This document shows positions 25,137 through 32,667 of a stretch of 64,000 bases of DNA, piece by piece. This stretch comes from Campylobacter iguaniorum. Lineage in GTDB: Bacteria > Campylobacterota > Campylobacteria > Campylobacterales > Campylobacteraceae. Every line of letters begins with the position of its first letter. Position 1 is the first letter of the stretch. Both the position numbers and the translations under genes were made by a program. Location of the stretch: assembly GCF_000736415.1 (NCBI RefSeq), contig NZ_CP009044.1, positions 1 to 64,000 on the forward strand. The letters run 5' to 3'. Below the pieces are notes generated by a model. The model ran no database searches. It was not told where the DNA came from and saw nothing but the letters and a program-made list of their open reading frames with translations.

Positions 25137-25370
25137 TCATTTCTCCATTTTGTTTTTTCTATTTCCGATCCAACCAGTGATCAACTTAACTACACCATTC
25201 TCTTTAATTTCAGCTACAACTGTTGCATTTCCAGTAGATACCTCAAGTATTCTGGCATTAGGTTGTTTTGCTAGCTCCATATGAAGCTTTGCAATAACTG
25301 ATAAATCAAAGGCTCGCTCACCAAGTCTCTCAATAAAGTGTTTTGTCGGTAATATTTTCATTCCACTCAT
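25137..25370 (-). CDS. Small protein, DUF4258-like
   Basis: 77 aa. HFIERLGERAFDLSV (an ER-x-x-x-R type motif) followed by three beta-strand segments (ARILEVSTGNATVVAEIKENG) looks like the small RNase-toxin/DUF4258 fold. No antitoxin partner is obvious. GAGGTG precedes the ATG. Confidence 0.45.
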   Translation of the reverse strand: MSGMKILPTKHFIERLGERAFDLSVIAKLHMELAKQPNARILEVSTGNATVVAEIKENGVVKLITGWIGNRKNKMEK

Positions 25371-25382
25371 TTCACACCTCTC

Positions 25383-26408
25383 TTATGCAACTGCTATCTG
25401 AACATCATCGTAACCATTTGCGATATAGCTTTGAGCTATCTCTTCGGCTTTTGATTTATCCAAATATTGATCTGTAACTTCTGTACCACCAACCCAAACA
25501 GTATATTTTGAGTTATCCTCTGCTGCTTTAACTACATAGTCGAACGCTTCTTGAGCTTTTGATGCTGCTCTCCAAAGTATTTGAGGATCTTCTCTTAATG
25601 ATCTAACCCAACCTTGTAGATATTCTGGATGTCTATTCTTCTCGATACTAATACCAAGATGAGAACATAAGAACACTGCACCAAGCTCCGCAATAAGTTC
25701 CTCAAAGGCATAGGTATTATCGCCCCATCTACTGTGTTTATCACGATCCAATCTTGTATCGTGGCCAGTCCAGTGAGTTAGCTCGTGCAAAAGCGTTGCA
25801 TAGTAATTATCGCTGTCGGTAAAGAATTGAATTTCTGGTACTTGTATAAAGTCATCAGATGGTCTATAAAAAGCTCTATCACCACCGTATCTTATGTCCG
25901 CTTTAGTGCTTTGGATAAAATCCTCTGCATTTATATAGCGTTCATTATTATTGATGTTAGGTTCTGGAAGTTCATACTCTATACCCTCAGTTTGCTCGAT
26001 GTTAAACACCTTGTACATTCTAAGTAGAGGTATATGCTTGAGATTAACAAGCTCCTCGCCAGTCTCTTCATCTTTAATAGTCTCAGATTTATCAAGGAAT
26101 TTGTAAAAAAAGATGTCCGTAGATTTTTCTCCCTTTTTAACCATACCACCAAGCTCTTTAACTTGATTAAATGTAAGCCAATAAGGAGCTACATAACCTT
26201 TTCTCGAAGCAACCATTGATAAGTGGATTGAATTAAATCCTCTATAATGTTTTTTAGACACCATATTTTGAGGGAACCCATTAGGAGCCGACCAACTTTT
26301 AACCCATTCACCCGTGCCATTTTCCATTTCATCGATCATAAGTTGTACAAGATCGTGAAGTGTGTCTTTAATATTGTTACCATTAGCATTTTTTCTATAT
26401 TTTTTCAT
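25383..26408 (-). CDS. ardC: ArdC-like antirestriction protein
   Basis: 341 aa. The N-terminal ssDNA-binding ArdC/DUF1738 domain (about 15-150: NIKDTLHDLVQLMIDEMENG, then YWLTFNQVKELGGMVKKGEK) precedes a zincin metallopeptidase-like domain. That has LLHELTHWTGH (HExxH, about 205-215) and the partner Glu in YAFEELIAELGA. ArdC proteins protect incoming plasmid DNA from type I/II restriction in the recipient. A typical leading-region gene, here next to bet, ssb and the methylase. Confidence 0.85.
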   Translation of the reverse strand: MKKYRKNANGNNIKDTLHDLVQLMIDEMENGTGEWVKSWSAPNGFPQNMVSKKHYRGFNSIHLSMVASRKGYVAPYWLTFNQVKELGGMVKKGEKSTDIFFYKFLDKSETIKDEETGEELVNLKHIPLLRMYKVFNIEQTEGIEYELPEPNINNNERYINAEDFIQSTKADIRYGGDRAFYRPSDDFIQVPEIQFFTDSDNYYATLLHELTHWTGHDTRLDRDKHSRWGDNTYAFEELIAELGAVFLCSHLGISIEKNRHPEYLQGWVRSLREDPQILWRAASKAQEAFDYVVKAAEDNSKYTVWVGGTEVTDQYLDKSKAEEIAQSYIANGYDDVQIAVA

Positions 26409-26442
26409 TGTCATTTTCTCCATTTCATCATTTTGTTTTGTA

Positions 26443-26844
26443 TTAAGCCAAGTAAGGCATTTCTCTGTCTAAAAAAGTCATTCTTGTAGCCATTGTTGCT
26501 TTTTTAAGCGACTCCAAAAATTTCTCTTTAGCTCTTTTTGCTATCTCTAAAAGCTCTTGCTCTTTTCGATTAGCTTCCTTTGCTTCGCTCAAGTATTTAG
26601 CGATTTCAGCACTCATACCATCATATTTTTCAATAGGATAGATTTCGTGATTGATTGGATTAATAAACTTTATGAAGTCGGACGGCTCTGTGTGCATATT
26701 ACATTTACTCCAAAGCAATTCCTCAGCTTCCTCAAGTGTTTCAGCTCTTATAGTCCATTGAGTTTCATAACCATCCCAATCACCATCACTATTGATAGTA
26801 TGTTGATAAACATTGCATATAAATCCTACTGTTACATTTTTCAT
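26443..26844 (-). CDS. Hypothetical protein (133 aa)
   Basis: Start at 26844 (MKNVTVGF) after a GGAGAAATGGAAATG cassette. Small alpha/beta domain at the N-terminus, long charged helix (about 75-115) at the C-terminus. No family recognised. Confidence 0.45.
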   Translation of the reverse strand: MKNVTVGFICNVYQHTINSDGDWDGYETQWTIRAETLEEAEELLWSKCNMHTEPSDFIKFINPINHEIYPIEKYDGMSAEIAKYLSEAKEANRKEQELLEIAKRAKEKFLESLKKATMATRMTFLDREMPYLA

Positions 26845-26937
26845 TTCCATTTCTCCATTTTCTGCATTGATTTATTTGATTTTTAGTAAAAAGAAAGCCA
26901 AGCTCCCAAGGAGCTGGCTAAGAGTAAGGGGGAAGAT

Positions 26938-27783
26938 TTAAGATAACTTTTTAACCCAGATTTGTTTATTTGAGCTATAAGAGTATCCTAGCGTTTTAAG
27001 TTGTTCGGTTTTACCATAAGTTTTACCAACTACTTTTACATAGCCATCTTTAAACTCACAAGTAAGCCCTAACTGATTAAGTGCTGCCATCTCTTGCTCT
27101 ACGAGCTTTTGATTTTCAGCTTGAACATCGATTGAAGCATCAACTGTTTCAACATCAATAGTTACATTTCCTCTATCATCGATACCAACGCCAACCTCTT
27201 CTGGGGAATACAATCCAGATATATTAAAGGCTTTTCTAAGAGCTTGAGACTCCGCAACCTTTTTAATCATCGTATCTGGTTTGCTTGACCAAAATTTAGT
27301 CGGTTCACCGTCTTTTTTAGTTTGTACATACTCACCGTATGCAACTTCAACAATAAAAGGCATTTCACTATCTGTTCGCCAAACCTTGCATATACCTACA
27401 AGATCTTTTTTCATCTTCCATTGACCGTTTTCACGAATAGGAACCTCTTTAATTGTAGATATTGTTTCAATACCTCCAAAAGCTCCAGTTCTATGTGCGA
27501 TTGCTAAAAAGCCATCTCTACCAACTAGAGGTTCTATCTTTTCGTGCCATACACCGTTATCATCTTGGGCTTTTCTCGGAACAAAATAAATCTGTTTCGT
27601 GATCGGATTTAGATTAAACTGTTTAGCAACTTCAAGACAATACTGAACCTCCATATTATCTTTAGTATTAGGTGGGAAAAATTGTTTTTTTACAAACTCA
27701 ATTTCTTGGTCATTCAACCATCTTTCACCTGCAACCGCTACACCATTCCCATTACCGTTTCTTACTGTCATTTGCTTATTCAT
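26938..27783 (-). CDS. bet: Bet/RecT-type single-strand annealing protein
   Basis: 281 aa. Residues about 18-190 follow the lambda Bet/RecT pattern: DQEIEFVKKQFFP, LEVAKQFNLNPITKQIYFVP, LVGRDGFLAIAHRTGAFGG, and AESQALRKAFNISGLYSPEE near the end of the core. A small C-terminal domain (LTCEFKDGYVKVVGKTYGKT) follows. It would anneal the entering strand or repair it together with the nuclease at 28402 and SSB at 29799. Confidence 0.85.
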   Translation of the reverse strand: MNKQMTVRNGNGNGVAVAGERWLNDQEIEFVKKQFFPPNTKDNMEVQYCLEVAKQFNLNPITKQIYFVPRKAQDDNGVWHEKIEPLVGRDGFLAIAHRTGAFGGIETISTIKEVPIRENGQWKMKKDLVGICKVWRTDSEMPFIVEVAYGEYVQTKKDGEPTKFWSSKPDTMIKKVAESQALRKAFNISGLYSPEEVGVGIDDRGNVTIDVETVDASIDVQAENQKLVEQEMAALNQLGLTCEFKDGYVKVVGKTYGKTEQLKTLGYSYSSNKQIWVKKLS

Positions 27784-27817
27784 TGTCATTTCTCCATTTC
27801 TTCATTTGTTTTTTAAA

Positions 27818-28057
27818 TTAAAATTTTTTAAGATTAAGATAATCTTCTTTAGTTTCACTACTAAAGTGAGACACCTTATCTGCTACATTTTCCATTGCTG
27901 CTTTGCATACGGCTTTTACTTTTCCGAATGATCTTGGATCTTCTAAATCGAAATCTATTGCTCCACTATCAATCAACCTAGTAATTTCTTGATCAAGGTC
28001 TTTTTTAAGATCCACCATATACTTTTTAGCTTGGCTGTGCATTTGTTTTCTAGTCAT
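27818..28057 (-). CDS. Helical protein (79 aa), paralogue of the 24263 gene
   Basis: Start at 28057 (MTRKQMHSQ) with GAGGTAA upstream. All-helical; shares the LxxEIxxLIxSxxI core and EDYLNLKKF end with the protein at 24263-24502. Adjacent to bet, so may take part in recombination, but this is positional only. Confidence 0.5.
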   Translation of the reverse strand: MTRKQMHSQAKKYMVDLKKDLDQEITRLIDSGAIDFDLEDPRSFGKVKAVCKAAMENVADKVSHFSSETKEDYLNLKKF

Positions 28058-28079
28058 TTTCATTTACCTCATTTCATCA

Positions 28080-28385
28080 TTATTTTTCAAAGCTCTTAGC
28101 GTAAGCCATTTTTGCATCCGAGCAAGCGTGCATAGGATATTTTTTAAATCCATCTTGAGTAACTGAATAGTGGCATCCGCACTTCGTACAATCAAATAAA
28201 TCGTATCCGTGTTTTAACCCCTCTTCACTCAATATTGCTCTTCTTGCCGCCTCTACTGATTTGAACCATACAGTCCTACATCCTTGACCACTATCTGCGT
28301 AAACGCAATAAGGATCTGGATTACCATTTTCGTCAAAGAAGCCACTCGCTCTTTTGATTTCATTGTCATAATATGTGATTTTCAT
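28080..28385 (-). CDS. Small Cys-rich protein (101 aa)
   Basis: Start at 28385 (MKITYYDN) with GGAGG upstream; the longer frame overlaps the nuclease gene. CTKCGCHYS and isolated Cys residues suggest a metal site. SVEAARRAILSEEGLKHG gives a helical middle. No family recognised. Confidence 0.45.
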   Translation of the reverse strand: MKITYYDNEIKRASGFFDENGNPDPYCVYADSGQGCRTVWFKSVEAARRAILSEEGLKHGYDLFDCTKCGCHYSVTQDGFKKYPMHACSDAKMAYAKSFEK

Positions 28386-28401
28386 TTCGTCATTCCTCCA
28401 T

Positions 28402-29481
28402 TTATTTAACTTGAATATATCCCTTACGAGATGTCTCTTTACCATACTTACCTAAAAGCTGCTCATATAGTTCTGGCTCTTCTTGTTTTAATACTTTCGT
28501 ATCAATCGAAGAATAAGAAAGGTCATTAGTGAGGGAAATAAAATTAAATTGCCCATTGTTAGCAGCTCTAACCTTTTGGATTTTTGCTGTTCTCATAAAC
28601 TCTTCCATTTCCGCTTTTTTTGCATCAAGTATCTTTTCAAGCTCTTTTTTCTGATTGTTTAAATCAGCAAGCTCTCTAGCCAACTGTTGCATATCACCTT
28701 GAACCTCTACAACGCCAGCGTTCATTAAAGGACAATCCGCTTTATGCGGACACATTGAACAATATAATTGCTCCTCAGCTTCTGGCTCTTGATTTTGTTT
28801 AATTGCATTGATCAACTGCGTAGCTCTTCTAAGAGCCATTTGTGCAAGTGTCTCATTGTATGCAACCTCAAAAGTCTTAAACCATCCACTGTTTAAATCA
28901 ATCGCTATAATATAAGCTCTTACGGGCTTATTTCGATTAATTCTAAGCAAGTGTAACTGGTACTGCACTTGGAGAACCCAAGAGCTATAAGGCTCAGTGA
29001 TAGATGAACCAACACTTTTTGCCTCAACAACAACACACTCGTCCTTGTTTTCCAGCATAAAGTCAATATGTGATTTTAAGCCAAAGCCGTGAACCATTCC
29101 TCTAACTTCTACTTGTTCTTGCACCTCAAGTCCAGTAAGCATTTTTCTTACAATGCCCTCTGATAGATGACCTCGCTCGAACCGTATTAAAGTAGCCATA
29201 TCGTATTCAGTCTCTCTTACTTTATCAAGATATGATTTTCTTAGACAACCTCCTACATCACTACTACCTACATACTGCTTTCTGTCTCCTAAAGATGCAA
29301 TACTTTCCTCTTTTAAAACTTTTGGTAAATTTTTTTCGATAAAAGCCTCAAGTCTTGATTTCTTAATTACTTGTTTTTCCATTTTACATTTCTCCATTTC
29401 TTCATTAACTTGGTCTCTGTTTTTACGATACATTTCTGCCATATCAGGCGTTAAGATACTAAGTCCACTAAAATAAGTCAT
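28402..29481 (-). CDS. Cas4-like/PD-(D/E)XK exonuclease
   Basis: 359 aa from the ATG at 29481 (AAGGTGG upstream); an internal ATG at 29382 behind the leader cassette would give 326 aa. The nuclease core is HIDFMLENKDECVVVEAKS (D...ExK) followed by QVQYQLHLLRINR (QxxxY). A Cys upstream (GGCLRKSYL) and CSMCPHKADC could hold a 4Fe-4S cluster as in Cas4/AddB. A coiled coil follows (about 270-315). Likely exonuclease partner of Bet. Confidence 0.8.
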   Translation of the reverse strand: MTYFSGLSILTPDMAEMYRKNRDQVNEEMEKCKMEKQVIKKSRLEAFIEKNLPKVLKEESIASLGDRKQYVGSSDVGGCLRKSYLDKVRETEYDMATLIRFERGHLSEGIVRKMLTGLEVQEQVEVRGMVHGFGLKSHIDFMLENKDECVVVEAKSVGSSITEPYSSWVLQVQYQLHLLRINRNKPVRAYIIAIDLNSGWFKTFEVAYNETLAQMALRRATQLINAIKQNQEPEAEEQLYCSMCPHKADCPLMNAGVVEVQGDMQQLARELADLNNQKKELEKILDAKKAEMEEFMRTAKIQKVRAANNGQFNFISLTNDLSYSSIDTKVLKQEEPELYEQLLGKYGKETSRKGYIQVK

Positions 29482-29491
29482 AGCATCCACC

Positions 29492-29749
29492 TTATTGCAA
29501 TGTTGAAGCTAAAACTAGCAATATAAATATCAAGAAAAAAGCAACCATTCCTTTAGCAAAACCAAAGAACCAATAAGCTGCTGGTTTCTCTTTAAATACT
29601 CTTGCATATAAGTAGCTTACAAACATAATCCAAGCCAAGCCAATAAAGATATTAGACAAAGCAACCGTTAAAAACAACGGTAAAGCGATAGCGTGGATAA
29701 ATCCTTTCACAATCGCTACATTTGCTACATTTTCATTTTCCATTTTCAT
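29492..29749 (-). CDS. Membrane protein (85 aa)
   Basis: Two strong TM segments (about 15-45 and 58-82) with a positively charged loop (ARVFKEK). Position between ssb and the nuclease is surprising for a membrane protein; its stop nearly touches the nuclease start. Function unknown. Confidence 0.5.
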   Translation of the reverse strand: MKMENENVANVAIVKGFIHAIALPLFLTVALSNIFIGLAWIMFVSYLYARVFKEKPAAYWFFGFAKGMVAFFLIFILLVLASTLQ

Positions 29750-29798
29750 CATTTACTCCATTTATTGTGATTTGTAATTTAGGGAAAAGAGAGAACCG

Positions 29799-30326
29799 TT
29801 AAAACGGTATCTCATCTTCATCAATATCTATTTCTGGGATATTGTTTTGAGGCACTTGAGCTTGTCTTGGTTGTTGCTGTTGGTACTGCTTTTGTTGAGG
29901 ATAGTTATTGTTATATCCACCATTTTGAGGTTGATTATAACTTCCTTGATTTTGCGGTACCGAACCATAACCTTGATTTTGCTCTTGAGTGTTGCTACCT
30001 TGTTGAGTATCAAGCATTTTCATATTTTCTACTCTAAGAGAGTGTTTGCTTCTATTGCTACCATCTTGAGCCGTCCATTGTTCAAATACTAACCTACCCT
30101 CTAAAAGAACCTTAGATCCCTTTCTCAAGTATTGATTAGCAACTTCCGCCGATCTACCAAAGATGTTAAAGTCTAAGTAACAAACCTCTTCTTTTTGTTC
30201 GCCATTTTGCGTTTTGTACTTGTAAGAAGTAGCTATCGCCGATTTAGCTATTGCAGCACCACTTTGAGCATATCTCAGCTCAATATCTCTAGTTAAATTT
30301 CCTACCATAATTACTGTGTTGTACAT
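29799..30326 (-). CDS. ssb: Single-stranded DNA-binding protein
   Basis: 175 aa. OB fold at about 1-108 (MYNTVIMVGNLTRDIELRY, then EVCYLDFNIFGRSAEVANQY, KGSKVLLEGRLVFEQW), a Gln/Asn/Gly-rich linker and an acidic tail ending DEDEIPF that docks repair proteins. Plasmid SSBs cover the entering strand in the recipient. Start at 30326 behind the typical cassette. Confidence 0.95.
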   Translation of the reverse strand: MYNTVIMVGNLTRDIELRYAQSGAAIAKSAIATSYKYKTQNGEQKEEVCYLDFNIFGRSAEVANQYLRKGSKVLLEGRLVFEQWTAQDGSNRSKHSLRVENMKMLDTQQGSNTQEQNQGYGSVPQNQGSYNQPQNGGYNNNYPQQKQYQQQQPRQAQVPQNNIPEIDIDEDEIPF

Positions 30327-30368
30327 TGTCATTTCTCCATTTCTTCATTTGTTTTTTTATTATTTGCA

Positions 30369-30608
30369 TTAAGCTATTGTTTTAGTCGTTAATGACCAAA
30401 AACCAGAGTAATCAATTCCCTCATCTGGATCATTTTGATCCAAGCAAAGATTATGATTTAACTCACCACTTGTGTAACCATCTTTCATCATTTCCACAAC
30501 TCTATTAATTCCCTCTTCTTCTAAAACTTCTCTATGAGATGTTTTGATTTCAAGTTTTGGATTTTCGTTGTTCCACCATTCTGTTGTTATTTCAATGATA
30601 TGTTTCAT
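30369..30608 (-). CDS. Hypothetical protein (79 aa)
   Basis: GGAGGTAGC precedes the start, which overlaps the previous stop by 4 bp. EITTEWWNNENPKLEIKTSH and a GELNHNLCLDQNDPDEG tail; acidic and soluble. Function unknown. Confidence 0.4.
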   Translation of the reverse strand: MKHIIEITTEWWNNENPKLEIKTSHREVLEEEGINRVVEMMKDGYTSGELNHNLCLDQNDPDEGIDYSGFWSLTTKTIA

Positions 30609-30805
30609 TTTGCTACCTCCACTACAACTATAAGCTTTAAATCACCAGTCCACTCAGTGGCATAAGTTTTTTTAGCCTCTTTAAATGCTTTCTTTGTGTC
30701 AAAGTAATCAGCATTGTCAATCATTGCAGCAAAAGCAGATCTCATCTCTTCTTCACAACCAGTGTGAATTGTTCCATTATCATCAATTATTTCCATATTT
30801 TGCAT
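30605..30805 (-). CDS. Hypothetical protein (66 aa)
   Basis: Start at 30805 (MQNMEIID) behind ATGGGAGAAATGACAATG; the ATG two codons earlier is too near the GGAG. Acidic helical middle and a short beta end. Overlaps the next gene by 4 bp. Confidence 0.4.
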   Translation of the reverse strand: MQNMEIIDDNGTIHTGCEEEMRSAFAAMIDNADYFDTKKAFKEAKKTYATEWTGDLKLIVVVEVAK

Positions 30806-30821
30806 TGTCATTTCTCCCATT

Positions 30822-31037
30822 TTACTTTTGATTGAGTTTGTAATATTCGCCTTGCGAAACTAACTCATCTCTCATTTTTTTCATAGAGTTTGTTCGTGGA
30901 ATTTTAAACTCCTCTCTAACTCTCAACACTACTTTAAATTTTCCATCTCCAACTGGCTCTATCCATCTTACATTGAAGTTTTCAAAAAGCTCGTCTGCTT
31001 CTTGAGATGTTCCCTTTAGATTTCGTGTAAATTCCAT
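30822..31037 (-). CDS. Hypothetical protein (71 aa)
   Basis: Good GGAGG ribosome site. A small domain with two beta segments (FNVRWIEPVGDGKFKVVLRV) and a basic C-terminal helix (RTNSMKKMRDEL). Could bind nucleic acid, but not recognised. Confidence 0.4.
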   Translation of the reverse strand: MEFTRNLKGTSQEADELFENFNVRWIEPVGDGKFKVVLRVREEFKIPRTNSMKKMRDELVSQGEYYKLNQK

Positions 31038-31052
31038 TTTTCATTTCCTCCA

Positions 31053-31199
31053 TTATTTAGTATTTATTTGAGCGTAGTAAGCTTCAATTTGGTTGTTGTG
31101 AGCTTGCATACCGTCAATAGTTTTATCCATATTGGATACAAAGCTTTTACCAAAGCTCAACGCTGCTAAAAATACCATTGCAAACATTACTGTTTTCAT
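31053..31199 (-). CDS. Small exported protein (48 aa)
   Basis: Read directly from the sequence: ATG at 31199 behind an ATGGAGAAATGTAAAATG cassette, stop at 31053. The N-terminus MKTVMFAMVFLAALSFG is a signal peptide; the mature part is about 30 residues, polar and helical. First gene of the operon after the ribozyme and hairpin cluster. Function unknown. Confidence 0.55.
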   Translation of the reverse strand: MKTVMFAMVFLAALSFGKSFVSNMDKTIDGMQAHNNQIEAYYAQINTK

Positions 31200-31231
31200 T
31201 TTACATTTCTCCATTTTTGTCATTTTGTGAA

Positions 31232-31432
31232 AGTCTCATTTTGAGACTAAATTTGCATTTTGCATTTTAAAGAACCAGATAATTTGGTTCAACTACATTT
31301 CCCATTTTGCTACCCATTAAGTCATTTCTGTGTGATTTTTTTCACCTCCATTGCATCATTAAAGTCATTTCTAAGTCCATAATTTGGACTACCATTACTT
31401 TGAGTTCAGCATAGATCCGCAATTTCTATGCT
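31232..31432 (-). other. Cluster of four hairpins in the operon leader
   Basis: Four perfect or near-perfect stems: 31232-31248 (7 bp, AGTCTCA arm), 31272-31290 (GAACCA arm), 31374-31390 (AGTCCA arm) and 31408-31432 (8 bp, AGCATAGA arm). On the minus strand three have an AAATT sequence starting the loop after the 5' arm and the fourth has AAAA. They lie between the ribozyme's 3' end and the first leading-region gene, so they would be in that mRNA's leader. No U-runs follow; possibly protein-binding or ssDNA structures. Confidence 0.55.
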
Positions 31433-31474
31433 CGTCCTTATATCAAAATACTTATATTGTGTTTTCCTGCAATG

Positions 31475-31527
31475 GAAGTTTTGTTTTGAAGATTTTATGT
31501 GTAAAGTTTTGAAGTTTTGTTTTGAAG
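31475..31527. repeat. 17-bp direct repeat pair
   Basis: GAAGTTTTGTTTTGAAG occurs at 31475-31491 and 31511-31527, with partial copies (TTTTGAAG) around them. Spacing is 36 bp. It lies just downstream of the ribozyme on the transcribed strand. Confidence 0.55.
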
Positions 31528-31554
31528 TATTTTTGAAGAATTTTATTATAAGGA

Positions 31555-32667
31555 CTGCCCTATGTCTCCATAAGGAACGGACTATATATTCAATACTATT
31601 TCCCAAAAGGAAAATAGTAAAGCCCCCCGTTTCAACTGCCTATACACTTATATTACGCTCAACCGCCATTTAATTATTACTTAGAGCTTTTTTTATCAGC
31701 AACACTTGACTCTTTTGCTGTTTCTTTTTCAGCTTTTTTATCAAGAAAATCACTAACCTCTTTTTTAAGAGCCATTACCTCTACATCTCTAACATCTTTA
31801 CTATTGGCAACAAGCTCGATACCAGCGTCTCTTACTTTTTCTGCCAATTCGATTAGTTTTTGGATGTCATCATTCCATTTTTTCATTTGCGTTTCAGTTA
31901 CATTGAAGCCCCACTCATCTCTAATGTTAGTGTCGGCTGCATCGATGATTTTAATTGCTCTAAAGAGTTGATCACCTACTCTTGAATTTTTGACGAAAAC
32001 TTGTGCGTTTGGATGTTTTTGTAAAAGATCGATTTTTTGTTGAACACGATCTCTCACTGGGTTTCTTCTATCATTACCTTGGCCACCTCTTGAGTTACCT
32101 CTTGAGTCTGCCCTTGTCTCATTACCTTGGCCATTAAATTTTTCTTTTGCCATTGTCATTTCTCCTCATTTGTTTCATTTTGATTTTGTGTTTGATTGTT
32201 TTGATAAAAAGAGGAATATAAGTGTATGCGTTTGCAATTTACTCTACTCGCTTCGTGCATAAAAAGTTTTATGCCTTATTTTCTCCTTGAAAACTCTCAA
32301 GGATAGCTTTCGATAGTCTCTGAACACAATCCATATCAATATGACTTAGGATCTTCGCTGCGTTTATTAGATTGTCTCTATTCTTGCTGTTTTTACCATC
32401 CACATCGCATTACCGATGTTGCTACCTTGCACCTTATAAATTAAGGCTTTACATTTCTGTGCAAGTGCGGTGAACACAATAAAAATATTGTGAACGAGGA
32501 GCTTACGCTTTTCTCAAGCAAGACTTATCAAGTATTAACTAATACTTGTGATACTTTCAAGTAACCGTATCAAGGTTATCCCTTTTTCTGTATTTTACAT
32601 ATAAGGGTACTTTCCCGCAATTAGAGGGGTTTTACATCGGCTAATGTAAAATAACCGATATTTCCAC
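31555..32667 (-). ncRNA. Group I intron-like ribozyme with ORF in P8 region
   Basis: On the minus strand the conserved core elements occur in order. P: AATTGCGGGAAA at 32611-32622. Q/P6: ACGCAGCGAAGATCC at 32349-32363, then TAAGTC...GATATGGAT. R: GTTCAGAGACTA at 32314-32325. S: TATATAGTCC near 31579-31588. P9 is a hairpin with a GAGA loop at 31558-31575. GACUA of R pairs with UAGUC of S around a bulged A, as in the Tetrahymena IC1 intron. A perfect 13-bp stem (32215-32227 with 31642-31654) closes a loop holding the 158-aa ORF. P1 candidate: exon GGTAAT (32668-32673) with internal guide GTTATT (32650-32655). Ends are approximate, and I could not place P3. Confidence 0.82.
31677..32153 (-). CDS. 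Intron-embedded protein, RG-rich, not an endonuclease
   Basis: 158 aa from the ATG at 32153, behind GAGGAGAAATGACAATG. Residues 1-35 are Arg/Gly/Asn-rich (ADSRGNSRGGQGNDRRNP), typical of unstructured RNA-binding tails. The rest is helical with a charged, Lys-rich end. No LAGLIDADG, GIY-YIG, HNH or PD-(D/E)XK homing motif is visible. It sits between ribozyme elements R and S, inside the loop closed by a 13-bp stem. It shares the start cassette of the downstream operon, so it may be an operon gene engulfed by the intron or an intron cofactor. Confidence 0.65.
   Translation of the reverse strand: MAKEKFNGQGNETRADSRGNSRGGQGNDRRNPVRDRVQQKIDLLQKHPNAQVFVKNSRVGDQLFRAIKIIDAADTNIRDEWGFNVTETQMKKWNDDIQKLIELAEKVRDAGIELVANSKDVRDVEVMALKKEVSDFLDKKAEKETAKESSVADKKSSK

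Noticed and set aside
31428-31673. 81-aa ORF on the plus strand
   Set aside because: It lies antisense to the ribozyme's S/P9 region, has no ribosome site, and its composition is biased by the AT-rich repeats.
31677-32153. Homing endonuclease in the intron
   Set aside because: No LAGLIDADG, GIY-YIG, HNH, His-Cys or PD-(D/E)XK motif could be seen in the 158-aa product.
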